Shown here piece after piece: positions 16,944 to 24,204 of a stretch of DNA of 64,000 bases; position 1 is the stretch's first letter; every line of letters starts with the position of its first letter. The stretch is from an uncultured Clostridium sp. (GTDB lineage Bacteria > Bacillota > Clostridia > TANB77 > CAG-508): positions 1 to 64,000 of the forward strand of contig CAMXJY010000010.1 of the NCBI GenBank assembly GCA_947244325.1, given 5' to 3'. The notes below the pieces were generated by a model, which was not told the DNA's origin, searched no databases, and saw only the letters and a program-made list of their open reading frames with translations. The position numbers were made by a program, and so were the translations under genes.

Positions 16944-17363
16944 ATGAGGGATTTACTGATATACATTGTTATATTTATTATAATGATATGTATAGTTGGG
17001 TCAGTTAATACTTATTTTTATAATAACATAAAAGAGATAGATTCAGAATTATTTGCTGGAGCAGAATATACTAGAGTGAATTTATATTTTTTGAAAACAG
17101 TAAAATATAACGGTATAAAGATTAAGAACTATGGTTTAGTAGAAGAAGATGACTCTTTAAGTTCTTATATTACTTTTGAGACTTCTGATGGTACAACAAA
17201 TACTTTTATAAAAGTAAAAGATATTTTATATTATAATAAAATAAAGTTATGTGAAAATGTAGAAGAATTTAGTGTTGTTGTTGATAAATTAGGAAAAGAA
17301 ACTATTTCTATTGATTTAAAAATATCAAATAAAGATTATAAATTACAATATGTAATAAATTAA
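16944..17363 (+). CDS. Small single-pass membrane protein, unknown
   Basis: 139 residues. The N-terminal helix (about 4-24, LLIYIVIFIIMICIVGSVNTY) anchors a ~110-residue domain that would lie outside. The size and layout recall pseudopilins, but there is no prepilin peptidase site and no other pilus gene nearby, so I do not assign it. It may form an operon with the hydrolase downstream. Confidence 0.65.
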   Translation: MRDLLIYIVIFIIMICIVGSVNTYFYNNIKEIDSELFAGAEYTRVNLYFLKTVKYNGIKIKNYGLVEEDDSLSSYITFETSDGTTNTFIKVKDILYYNKIKLCENVEEFSVVVDKLGKETISIDLKISNKDYKLQYVIN

Positions 17364-17367
17364 TAAC

Positions 17368-17401
17368 AAAGGAGGAATATATGATATTTTATATCATATA
17401 A
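17368..17401 (+). promoter_or_regulatory. Strong Shine-Dalgarno followed by a hairpin and a six-codon ORF
   Basis: AAAGGAGG (17368-17375) is followed by ATG 17381 opening a mini-ORF (M-I-F-Y-I-I-stop, 17381-17401). The perfect inverted repeat ATATGATAT/ATATCATAT (17379-17387 and 17391-17399) covers that start. The hydrolase ATG comes eight bases after the mini-ORF stop and has only a weak site of its own, so it may depend on reinitiation or on the hairpin closing the gap. Confidence 0.5.
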
Positions 17402-17409
17402 AAAGAGAA

Positions 17410-18468
17410 ATGTTAAATAAGATAATGAGTAAATTATTTGGTGTATTTGACCTTGTGAAAGATTTTCTATTTACTTGGGGAATTAAAATATTAATTATAT
17501 TATTTATATGTATGATATTACATAATGTTTTAAAAATGAGTGAAATAACCTCAAGATACTCTGGTGATTATAAGAAATTAGTTCCAGTATATGAAGAAGA
17601 AAATAAATTTATGAATGTATATGTAACTGGACAAGGCGACAAAACTGTAGTAATATTAGCTGGTTTTGGTTCTCAATCTCCAGTAATTCAATATAAAACT
17701 TTAACAGAAGGATTAAAAGATAGTTATAGAGTTGTTGTAGTTGAATATTTTGGATATGGATATAGTATGTCAATAAATAAACCTAGAACTAATGATAATA
17801 TTGTAGATGAGATTAAGAAAACATTAGAATTAGCAGGAGTTTCAGGACCATATATATTAATGCCACATTCTTTATCAAATGTATATGCAATGAAATTCCA
17901 AAGTAAATATCCAGAACTTGTACAAGGAGTAGTTTCTATAGATGGAACATATCCTGCTGAAATTAAAGATGAATACAGACAAGAACAAGTAAAAGCGCAG
18001 GTATCAAATGTTAATATAACATCAATATTTGAATTAACGGGATTTGAGCGTTTAGTAAGCTATGTTAAAGGTGATGTATTTTATATAGATAAAATGAAAG
18101 CTTTAAATAATGTATATAGTAAAGATGATATATCAGTATATAGAAATAGAATAGGAAGTTCATATTTAACTAGAACAATGGTAAATGAAATGAAAAATGC
18201 AGAAGAAAATATGAAAGAGATGCAAGATTATAAATATCCAGAGTATTTATCTGTATTAGAAATTTTATCAACAGAAACAGTAAAAGAATATAATGAAGCT
18301 AAGGATAGTGGTAAATCAAAAGTTAATTTAACAGAACTTGCAGAAAATACAATTACAAATCCAGTAATTCAAACAGTAAAGCAAGTTGAAGGAGACCATA
18401 TGCTACAATTATCTAATCCAGAGGAATTATTAAAACAAATAAAAGCATTTTTAGCAATTTGTATATAA
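17410..18468 (+). CDS. Membrane-anchored alpha/beta hydrolase
   Basis: 352 residues with one N-terminal membrane helix (about 23-42, WGIKILIILFICMILHNVL). The hydrolase core follows: VVILAGFGSQSPVIQYK (oxyanion region), the nucleophile elbow PHSLSN (Ser near 158) and a C-terminal GDHMLQLSNPEEL with the likely His. The substrate is unknown; the domain probably faces outside. The start ATG 17410 has a weak ribosome binding site and a structured upstream region. Confidence 0.8.
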   Translation: MLNKIMSKLFGVFDLVKDFLFTWGIKILIILFICMILHNVLKMSEITSRYSGDYKKLVPVYEEENKFMNVYVTGQGDKTVVILAGFGSQSPVIQYKTLTEGLKDSYRVVVVEYFGYGYSMSINKPRTNDNIVDEIKKTLELAGVSGPYILMPHSLSNVYAMKFQSKYPELVQGVVSIDGTYPAEIKDEYRQEQVKAQVSNVNITSIFELTGFERLVSYVKGDVFYIDKMKALNNVYSKDDISVYRNRIGSSYLTRTMVNEMKNAEENMKEMQDYKYPEYLSVLEILSTETVKEYNEAKDSGKSKVNLTELAENTITNPVIQTVKQVEGDHMLQLSNPEELLKQIKAFLAICI

Positions 18469-18498
18469 GAGAATAATAGTAGACGATATTTAATATGC

Positions 18499-18545
18499 AA
18501 AGAGCATTAATTTATAGATATTAATAAATTAGTGCTCTTTTTTAC
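18499..18545 (+). terminator. Terminator after the hydrolase
   Basis: AAGAGCATTAATTTAT and ATAAATTAGTGCTCTT pair around an 8-base loop, followed by TTTTTT. Confidence 0.85.
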
Positions 18546-18610
18546 ATAGTAGTGAAGTCCTCTGGACTTTCTACTATATAAAGTCTTCGGCAATATCGTC
18601 CACTATTGTT
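18545..18610 (+). repeat. Dispersed palindromic repeat, copy A
   Basis: Centre AAGTCC-TCT-GGACTT is a perfect hairpin, flanked by TAGTAG/CTACTA and followed by TATAAAGTCTTC. The element continues into ATATCGTCCACTATTGTT (18593-18610), which recurs exactly at 55501-55518. Related copies lie near 26556, 51028, 55286 and 62318. Confidence 0.7.
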
Positions 18611-18650
18611 CCATAATGAGTATTTTTACATTTGTTTCCTTTACATAATA

Positions 18651-18679
18651 TTGACAAAAAACGTAAAACGTAGTATTCT
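18651..18679 (+). promoter_or_regulatory. Promoter of the zinc-type ABC operon
   Basis: TTGACA (18651-18656), 17-base spacer containing the direct repeat ACGTAAAACGTA, TATTCT (18674-18679). The expected start site lies at about 18686, too close to ATG 18688 for a ribosome binding site, which supports a TTG start at 18712. The ACGTA repeat may be a regulator site. Confidence 0.65.
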
Positions 18680-18711
18680 TATAGAATATGGATAAGAAAG
18701 AGGTTAAGAGT

Positions 18712-19677
18712 TTGAAGAAAATATTAGTAGCTTTTATAAGTTTTATAATATTAATAATTATAATGATTTGTTTGGTTATGGGATTTAAAACAGAAAATAT
18801 TATCAAAGATAATAATAAGATTCAGATAGTTGCAACTTTATTTCCACAATATGATTTTGTAAAACAAATAGTAGGAGATAAAGCAGAAGTTAAGCTTCTA
18901 ATAAATTCTGGAGTTGAAACACATAATTATGAACCAACAGCAAAAGATATGATAACAATACTTAATAACGCAGACATGTTTTTATTTACAGGAACGAATC
19001 TTGAGCCTTGGACAGAAAGTTTAGTTAAAAACTTAGAAGATACTGATTGTAAAATTATTGATATATCTAAAGGAATAGATTTAATAAAAGTAGAAGAATT
19101 TGAAGAAAAATATATAAATTCTGAAATATTATTAGAGGAAGAATCACATCATGAAGAAGAAATTTATGATGAACATATTTGGCTTAGTCCAAAAAATGCT
19201 ATTAAAATGTTAGATAATACTTTAGAGGCAATATGTGAAATTGATAGTGAAAATCAAAATTATTATAAAGAAAATGCAGAAAATTATAGAAGGAAAATAG
19301 AAAATTTAGATTTTGAATTAAAACAAATAGTAGAAGAATCTACTAGAAAAGAAATTGCTGTTGGAGGAGAATTTGCATATTCATATTTAATTGATGAATA
19401 CAATTTAAACTTCGTTACAGTTTATACAAATTGTGGACATGGGGAAGATCCAAGTATTTCAAAAGTAAAATCAGTAATTGACTATATTAATAAATATAAT
19501 ATGCCAGTAGTGTATTATGAAGAATTGAGTGAAGGAACTGTTGCTAAAATGATTGCTGAAGAGACACAGGCAAAAGCGTTAATATTGTATTCAATTCATA
19601 ATGCAAACATATCCGAAGATACTTATGTATCACTTATGAAAAAAAATATAGAGAATTTAAAAGAAGGTTTAAATTAA
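18712..19677 (+). CDS. Metal ABC transporter substrate-binding protein (ZnuA/AdcA type)
   Basis: About 321 residues. A hydrophobic N-terminal segment (signal or anchor) is followed by the TroA/ZnuA fold: FPQYDFVKQIVGDKAEVKLL, then VETHNYEPTAKDM with the first metal ligand H71, and DEHIWLSP with H155. An acidic, His-containing loop (EEESHHEEE) precedes H155. The third canonical His is replaced by Glu (E220 in GGEFAY), and NCGHGEDPS plus YSIHNAN carry other candidate ligands; this is a clostridial variant of the family. Zinc is the likeliest ligand, manganese possible. I favour TTG 18712 (AAAGAGG eight bases upstream) over ATG 18688, which lacks a site. Confidence 0.85.
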   Translation: MKKILVAFISFIILIIIMICLVMGFKTENIIKDNNKIQIVATLFPQYDFVKQIVGDKAEVKLLINSGVETHNYEPTAKDMITILNNADMFLFTGTNLEPWTESLVKNLEDTDCKIIDISKGIDLIKVEEFEEKYINSEILLEEESHHEEEIYDEHIWLSPKNAIKMLDNTLEAICEIDSENQNYYKENAENYRRKIENLDFELKQIVEESTRKEIAVGGEFAYSYLIDEYNLNFVTVYTNCGHGEDPSISKVKSVIDYINKYNMPVVYYEELSEGTVAKMIAEETQAKALILYSIHNANISEDTYVSLMKKNIENLKEGLN

Positions 19678-19682
19678 TAGAT

Positions 19683-19738
19683 AGGTTTATAGGTAAATCC
19701 TTTATAAAAAACCTAAATATATTATATAAGGAAATAAA
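19683..19738 (+). repeat. Repeated 5' leader, copy 1 (upstream of the ABC ATPase)
   Basis: AGGTTTATAGGTAAATC (19683-19699), then AAAAACCTAAATA and TATTATATAAGGAA just before ATG 19739. The same series precedes rarA at 60075-60131. AGGTTT and AAACCT can pair; AAGGAA serves as the ribosome binding site. Confidence 0.6.
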
Positions 19739-20401
19739 ATGACTATTTTAGAAGTAGAAAATTTAAAGGTTTCATATTCAAATCATACTGCTCTTGAAAA
19801 TATTAATTTTAAAATAAATGAAGGAGAGTATGTTTGTTTAGTTGGAGAAAATGGATCAGGTAAAAGTACTTTAGTAAAAACTATTGTAGGGTTATTAAAA
19901 CAAGATGAAGGAAAAGTATTTTTAAATATTTCATTAAATGAAGTAGCATATTTATCTCAAATGAATTTAAAAGATTTAGATTTTCCTGCTACAGCTAAAG
20001 AAATTATCATGTCAGGTACACAAAAACATGGCAAATTTCCATTTTATACAAAAAAAGATAAAGATACATATGCAAGAATAATAAAACAGCTTAAAATTGA
20101 AGAATTACAAAATAAAAGAATAGGTGATTTATCAGGGGGACAAAAACAAAGAATTTTAATAGCTAGAGCTTTAATAAGAGAGCCAAAACTTTTAATATTA
20201 GATGAACCAGCAACAGGTTTAGATTATAATATAACAAAAGAATTATATAAAATTTTAGAAAATCAAAACAAAGAAAATAAAATGACAATAATAATGGCAA
20301 CACATGATTTAGATGAATTAAATGAAATTAAACCAAGAATAATTTACTTAGCAAAAACAGTAAAATATGATGGCGATTTGGAAGGTTGGAAAGGATTTTA
20401 A
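19739..20401 (+). CDS. Metal ABC transporter ATP-binding protein (ZnuC type)
   Basis: 220-aa ATPase with Walker A GENGSGKST, the Q-loop at YLSQMNL, the signature LSGGQKQR, Walker B LLILDEPATGLD and the switch His in MATHDLDEL. It powers uptake through the permease encoded 1 base downstream. The length is typical for ZnuC/AdcC. Confidence 0.93.
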   Translation: MTILEVENLKVSYSNHTALENINFKINEGEYVCLVGENGSGKSTLVKTIVGLLKQDEGKVFLNISLNEVAYLSQMNLKDLDFPATAKEIIMSGTQKHGKFPFYTKKDKDTYARIIKQLKIEELQNKRIGDLSGGQKQRILIARALIREPKLLILDEPATGLDYNITKELYKILENQNKENKMTIIMATHDLDELNEIKPRIIYLAKTVKYDGDLEGWKGF

Positions 20402-20402
20402 A

Positions 20403-21218
20403 ATGGGAGAAATAATTAATTTATTATCATATACATTTATGCAAAGAGCAATTATTTGTGGAATAGCAATATCTTTTTCAGCAGCTTTAATAGGAGTAAT
20501 TCTAACTTTAAAAAACTACTCAATGATAGGACATGGACTTGGTGAAGTAGGATTTGCAGCATTATCACTTGCTCTTGCTTTTAATTTGCCACCAATAGCA
20601 GTTTCAATACCAATAGTTATAATAGCTGCAATAATAATAATGTTTATAAGTCAGAAAAAAGGCGAATCAGCAGATATTATAATTGCATTAGTTGCAACAG
20701 GTGCATTAGCTTTAGGTGTAATAATAACAACTTTTACAAGTGGATTTGGAACAGATAGTTATAATTATATGTTTGGAAGTATTTTAGCTATAACACCAAA
20801 GGATGTTATTTTAAGTATAATTTTAACAGTACTATCAATAGTAATTTATTGTTTATTTTATAATAGATTATTTTTGATAACTTTTGATGAAACAAATGCT
20901 AAAGCAAGTGGAATAAATGTAGCACTTTATCAATTTTTAATAGCTTTGATAACAGCATTAGTAGTTGTTGTTGGAATGAGAATGATGGGAACAATGCTTA
21001 TATCAAGTTTAATTGTTTTTCCAGCGATAATAGCCAAAAAGTTTACAACAAGTTTTAAAGGTCTAGTTATAATGTCTGTTCTTACATCAATAATTTGTTT
21101 CCTTATTGGTATATTTGTTTCATTTTTCTTAAGTATGCCAACAGGTGCAGGAATAGTATTTGTATATATTGTACTTTTAGCAATAAGTAGTATTTGTACA
21201 AAACTTGCTAAAATATAA
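20403..21218 (+). CDS. Metal ABC transporter permease (ZnuB/AdcB type)
   Basis: 272-aa protein with 7-8 membrane helices of the ABC-3 family: MIGHGLGEVGFAALSLAL near the start, and FDETNAKASGINVALYQ, the cytoplasmic loop that contacts the ATPase. I chose ATG 20403, which follows AAAGGA inside the end of the ATPase gene and begins one base after its stop; the longer frame from 20367 only reads the ATPase in another frame. Confidence 0.93.
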   Translation: MGEIINLLSYTFMQRAIICGIAISFSAALIGVILTLKNYSMIGHGLGEVGFAALSLALAFNLPPIAVSIPIVIIAAIIIMFISQKKGESADIIIALVATGALALGVIITTFTSGFGTDSYNYMFGSILAITPKDVILSIILTVLSIVIYCLFYNRLFLITFDETNAKASGINVALYQFLIALITALVVVVGMRMMGTMLISSLIVFPAIIAKKFTTSFKGLVIMSVLTSIICFLIGIFVSFFLSMPTGAGIVFVYIVLLAISSICTKLAKI

Positions 21219-21299
21219 AAATTAATGCTTCATTATTATTGTAACTTTGAAAAAATCACAATTTTCAAATTGCAAGAGAAGCAAGTATAGGAGGATTTT

Positions 21300-22286
21300 A
21301 TGATACCAAGTAAGTTAAAACCAGGAGATGAAGTAAGAGTAATTGCTCCATCAAGAAGTATGAAAATTTTAGGAGAAGATTGTAAAAGAATAGCAACAGA
21401 AAGATTAGAAGCTTTAGGATTAAAAGTATCATTTGGTAAATATGTAATGGAGGCAGATCCTGATTACATGATAGCATCTGCAGAACATAGAGTAGAAGAT
21501 TTAAACGATGCTTTTAGAGACAAGAATGTAAAGGCAATATTAACTGTAATAGGTGGGTTTAATTCAAATCAAATTTTAAAATATATAGATTATGAATTAA
21601 TTAAACAAAATCCAAAAATATTTTGTGGATTTTCAGATATAACAGTTTTATCAAATGCTATACATGCGAAAACTGGTTTAGTAACATATTCAGGACCACA
21701 TTATTCAAGTTTTGGTATGCTTAAAGGATTTGAATATGAACTTGAATATTTTAAAAAGATGTTTTTTGAAGAGGAAGAATTTGATGTTGTTTCTTCAAAA
21801 GAGTGGAGTGATGATGCTTGGTTTATAGATCAAGAAAATAGAGAATTTATAAAAAATGAAGGTATGTATGTAATAAATGAAGGCATAGCTGAAGGAGATA
21901 TAATCGGTGGAAATTTATGTACATTAAATTTATTGCAAGGAACAGAATATATGCCTAATATAGAAGATAAAATACTATTTTTAGAAGATGATAGTGAAGC
22001 AGGACCAATATTTTTAATGGATTTTGATAGAGATTTACAATCATTAATTCTTATGCCAGAATTTAAAAAAGTAAAAGGATTAGTCTTAGGAAGAAATCAA
22101 AAAGGTTGTCAAATGACAAAAGAAAAATGGATAAAACTTGTAAAAACTAAACCAGAACTTAACAATATACCAGTAATTGCAGGAGCAGATTTTGGACATA
22201 CAACTCCAATATTTACATTTCCTGTTGGTGGTCATGCAAAAATACAAGCTGAGGGAAAAGAAATAAAATTAACTATAAAAGGATAA
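21300..22286 (+). CDS. S66 family serine peptidase (LD-carboxypeptidase/MccF-like)
   Basis: 328 residues. MIPSKLKPGDEVRVIAPS opens the family fold; GFSDIT carries the nucleophile Ser (S112); IIGGNLCTLNLLQGTEY and FLEDDSEAGP hold the second block with the catalytic Glu, and DFGHTTPIFTFPVGG the His. The family includes LD-carboxypeptidases that trim peptidoglycan tetrapeptides and MccF, which cleaves microcin C. The GGFNSNQIL and YSGPHYSS variants are closer to the MccF-like branch. No signal peptide, so it acts in the cytoplasm. Confidence 0.88.
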   Translation: MIPSKLKPGDEVRVIAPSRSMKILGEDCKRIATERLEALGLKVSFGKYVMEADPDYMIASAEHRVEDLNDAFRDKNVKAILTVIGGFNSNQILKYIDYELIKQNPKIFCGFSDITVLSNAIHAKTGLVTYSGPHYSSFGMLKGFEYELEYFKKMFFEEEEFDVVSSKEWSDDAWFIDQENREFIKNEGMYVINEGIAEGDIIGGNLCTLNLLQGTEYMPNIEDKILFLEDDSEAGPIFLMDFDRDLQSLILMPEFKKVKGLVLGRNQKGCQMTKEKWIKLVKTKPELNNIPVIAGADFGHTTPIFTFPVGGHAKIQAEGKEIKLTIKG

Positions 22287-22306
22287 ATTAATTATAGGAG
22301 TCACAT

Positions 22307-22717
22307 ATGATATATGAATTTGAAGTAATAGGAACAATAGAAGGAAAGGCCAGACCTAGGCTAGATATATATTCTGGAAGAATATATACGCCTCAAAATA
22401 CAAGAAGTTATGAAGAATTAATTAGACAGTATTTTAAAATAAAGTATCCAAGATATCAAACTTTAGAAGGAAGGTTAGCAGTAAAAATAATTGCATATTT
22501 TAGACCAGCTAAAAATACTACTAAAAAAAATAAAGAATTAATGTTATCTGGAACTGTAAGTCCGATTAAAAAGCCAGATATTGATAATATAGGAAAAGTA
22601 ATGTTAGATGCTTTAAACAAAATTGCATTTAAAGATGATAATCAAGTAACAAAAATGGAAATAGAAAAAGTATATGCTGAGGAAGAAAAAATATACATAA
22701 AAATAGAAGAATATTAA
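22307..22717 (+). CDS. RusA-like Holliday junction resolvase
   Basis: 136-aa protein with the RusA signature around residues 88-115: KKPDIDNIGKVMLDALN and then FKDDNQVTKMEIEK, where the three Asp residues coordinate metal. RusA enzymes cut Holliday junctions; genes of this family are often phage-derived, but no other phage gene surrounds it here. It lies 21 bases after the S66 peptidase. Confidence 0.9.
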   Translation: MIYEFEVIGTIEGKARPRLDIYSGRIYTPQNTRSYEELIRQYFKIKYPRYQTLEGRLAVKIIAYFRPAKNTTKKNKELMLSGTVSPIKKPDIDNIGKVMLDALNKIAFKDDNQVTKMEIEKVYAEEEKIYIKIEEY

Positions 22718-22853
22718 AGTTCAAAATAAGAAAAGTACTGCAAATTTTGTGCACAAATTTACTTTAAAAAATTTTTAATTTTTAGATTTGTTCTATAAAG
22801 ACCTCTGAATGAATACACTTAAACAAAAGTATTCGTTTGGAGGTTTTCTTGAT

Positions 22854-23138
22854 ATGAAGGGTTTAACTATAGAAGAACGTGCAATAGCAGTTGCACAATA
22901 CATAATTGAAACAGAAGATACGGTTAGAGGAGCAGCTAAGAAATTTGGAATTAGTAAAAGCAGTATTCATAAAGATGTTAGCCAACGCCTACTTAATATA
23001 AATTATGCTTTAGCTATGGAAGTTAGAAAAGTATTAGATAAAAACAAAGCAGAAAGACATATTAGAGGGGGGCTTGCAACAAAATTAAAATATAGTCAAA
23101 ATAGAGTAGATGAGTTTTGTGAGAAAAAGAAAGCATAA
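22854..23138 (+). CDS. spoIIID: Stage III sporulation transcriptional regulator SpoIIID
   Basis: 94-aa DNA-binding protein, matching the usual ~93-residue length. The HTH (VRGAAKKFGISKSSIHKDVSQRL) and the basic C-terminal HIRGGLATKLKY are the hallmark of SpoIIID, a mother-cell regulator that acts between sigma-E and sigma-K. I chose ATG 22854 behind GGAGG (22839-22843); the 15 upstream codons are not conserved. This is direct evidence for endospore formation. Confidence 0.95.
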   Translation: MKGLTIEERAIAVAQYIIETEDTVRGAAKKFGISKSSIHKDVSQRLLNINYALAMEVRKVLDKNKAERHIRGGLATKLKYSQNRVDEFCEKKKA

Positions 23139-23151
23139 TTTAGTTGATAGA

Positions 23152-23210
23152 CATGGGGACGGAGGTTTTGTCTAAATAAAGTAAAATTTAGATAAAACCT
23201 CTGCCTTAGT
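23152..23210 (+). repeat. GGGGACGG-type REP-like hairpin, copy 1
   Basis: CATGGGGACGGAGGTTTTGT with GGAGGTTTTgTCTAAAT pairing to ATTTAGAtAAAACCTC (about 23160-23201). Related hairpins beginning CATGnGGACGGA or ACGGAGTTTTTGTC occur at 61376 and 25689. It may also terminate spoIIID transcription. Confidence 0.55.
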
Positions 23211-23238
23211 ATCTATGTGAAATATTTTATACAAAATA

Positions 23239-23272
23239 AAAAATTCTCCAATATGAGAATTTTTTTTTGCTT
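23239..23272 (+). terminator. Terminator after spoIIID
   Basis: AAAAATTCTC and GAGAATTTTT pair around CAATAT, followed by further T. Confidence 0.85.
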
Positions 23273-23279
23273 AATAATT

Positions 23280-23318
23280 AAATCGAGACTAATATAAAAA
23301 ATATTAGTCTCGATTTTT
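23280..23318 (-). terminator. Terminator of the zinc-ribbon gene
   Basis: AAATCGAGACTAATA pairs with TATTAGTCTCGATTT; both flanks are A/T runs, so it can serve the minus-strand gene ending at 23321. Confidence 0.8.
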
Positions 23319-23320
23319 AA

Positions 23321-23473
23321 CTATGCATTGTTTCTAGCTTTTTTAGCTTTTCTACATTCTGGGCATCTAACAGGTTCATTTGTGAAACCTTTTTCAGCAT
23401 AAAATGCTTGCTCACCCTCAGTAAAGATAAATTCTTTACCACAATCTTTGCATACTATTGTTTTGTCTGCCAT
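23321..23473 (-). CDS. Small zinc-ribbon protein
   Basis: 50-aa protein (MADKTIVCKDCGKEFIFTEG...). Two CxxC pairs, C8/C11 and C37/C40, form a zinc ribbon with an internal QAFYAEKGFTNEPVRCPEC segment. This is the short zinc-ribbon family common in Firmicutes and Chloroflexi, with no established function. The start ATG (23473) lies behind AAGGAGG on the minus strand. It has a leader of about 110 bases. Confidence 0.88.
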   Translation of the reverse strand: MADKTIVCKDCGKEFIFTEGEQAFYAEKGFTNEPVRCPECRKAKKARNNA

Positions 23474-23590
23474 TATAAAAAATCCTCCTTCTTAGAATAC
23501 TAATTTAATTTTACTTTGATACTACGTTTCTAAAAAGAAGGCTAGTTACCTGAAAAATTAAATTTAGATTTTATAAAAAAATCTATATAT

Positions 23591-23618
23591 ATTATAACAC
23601 TAAAACTATAAAAAACAA
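23591..23618 (-). promoter_or_regulatory. Promoter of the zinc-ribbon gene
   Basis: On the minus strand TTGTTT (23618-23613), 16-base spacer, TATAAT (23596-23591). The leader that follows contains a hairpin TAGATTTT/AAAATCTA near 23567-23587. Confidence 0.5.
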
Positions 23619-23753
23619 GCATAATTTATAAAAAAAATAAAATATGTTACGAATATGAAACAAATATGTAATACAAAAGATAAAAACGGGATATTAAACT
23701 ATGAAAATATTGAAAATAGTGAAGTTTAGAGAAAATAAGTAAAGCGACACTTT

Positions 23754-23782
23754 TTGACAATTTAACTTACCTGTGATATAAA
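23754..23782 (+). promoter_or_regulatory. Promoter of veg
   Basis: TTGACA (23754-23759), 17-base spacer, TATAAA (23777-23782), 35 bases before ATG 23819. The B. subtilis veg promoter is likewise strong. Confidence 0.8.
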
Positions 23783-23818
23783 AAAAATATCAAATCGAAA
23801 GAAGTAGGTGATTGGAAA

Positions 23819-24136
23819 ATGGGAATTTACAGATCTGAAATTGCAGACTTAAGAAAAAATATTGAAGAAAACATAGGACAAAAAATTATTATAAAAGAGT
23901 CACCAGGAAAAAGAAGTAAACCACAAGAAAAATCAGCAGTTATTGAAAATGTATATCAAAGTTACTTTAGAGTAAAATTTGAAGATGCTGATAGAGTAGG
24001 ATCTTATAACTATACGGATTTATTTACTAGATCAGTAGAAGTTAGTATGTATAATGGTGAGACATATGAGCCATTAGTACAGCCACAATTAGAAATAAAA
24101 AAAACAAGGGTAGCACCCATAACAGAAAATTCCTAG
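23819..24136 (+). CDS. veg: Veg family protein
   Basis: 105-aa protein. DLRKNIEENIGQKIIIKESPGKRSKPQEKSA (in part) and YQSYFRVKFEDADRVGSYNYTDLFTRSVEVS match the SH3-like Veg family, which in B. subtilis affects biofilm matrix gene expression. It is slightly longer than the 86-residue B. subtilis protein. It lies just upstream of a SPOCS/LysM coat protein gene. Confidence 0.88.
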   Translation: MGIYRSEIADLRKNIEENIGQKIIIKESPGKRSKPQEKSAVIENVYQSYFRVKFEDADRVGSYNYTDLFTRSVEVSMYNGETYEPLVQPQLEIKKTRVAPITENS

Positions 24137-24155
24137 AAATAGGAATTTTTTTTGT
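24128..24155 (+). terminator. Terminator after veg
   Basis: AAATTCCTA and TAGGAATTTTTTTT form a compact stem overlapping the veg stop region. Confidence 0.85.
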
Positions 24156-24204
24156 ATTGCCTCATATACATGTTATAAAAGATAACATTTAAGGAGGATT
24201 TTTT

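Noticed and set aside
16944-17363. Type IV pseudopilin
   Set aside because: N-terminal helix and size fit, but there is no prepilin peptidase site or pilus neighbour.
18712-21218. ABC importer as part of the cad regulon at 510-1539
   Set aside because: Its promoter has no TGAA-N6-TTCA pair; it carries a different ACGTA repeat.
22307-22717. Prophage indicated by the RusA gene
   Set aside because: No integrase, portal, capsid or repressor genes lie around it; the neighbours are chromosomal housekeeping and sporulation genes.
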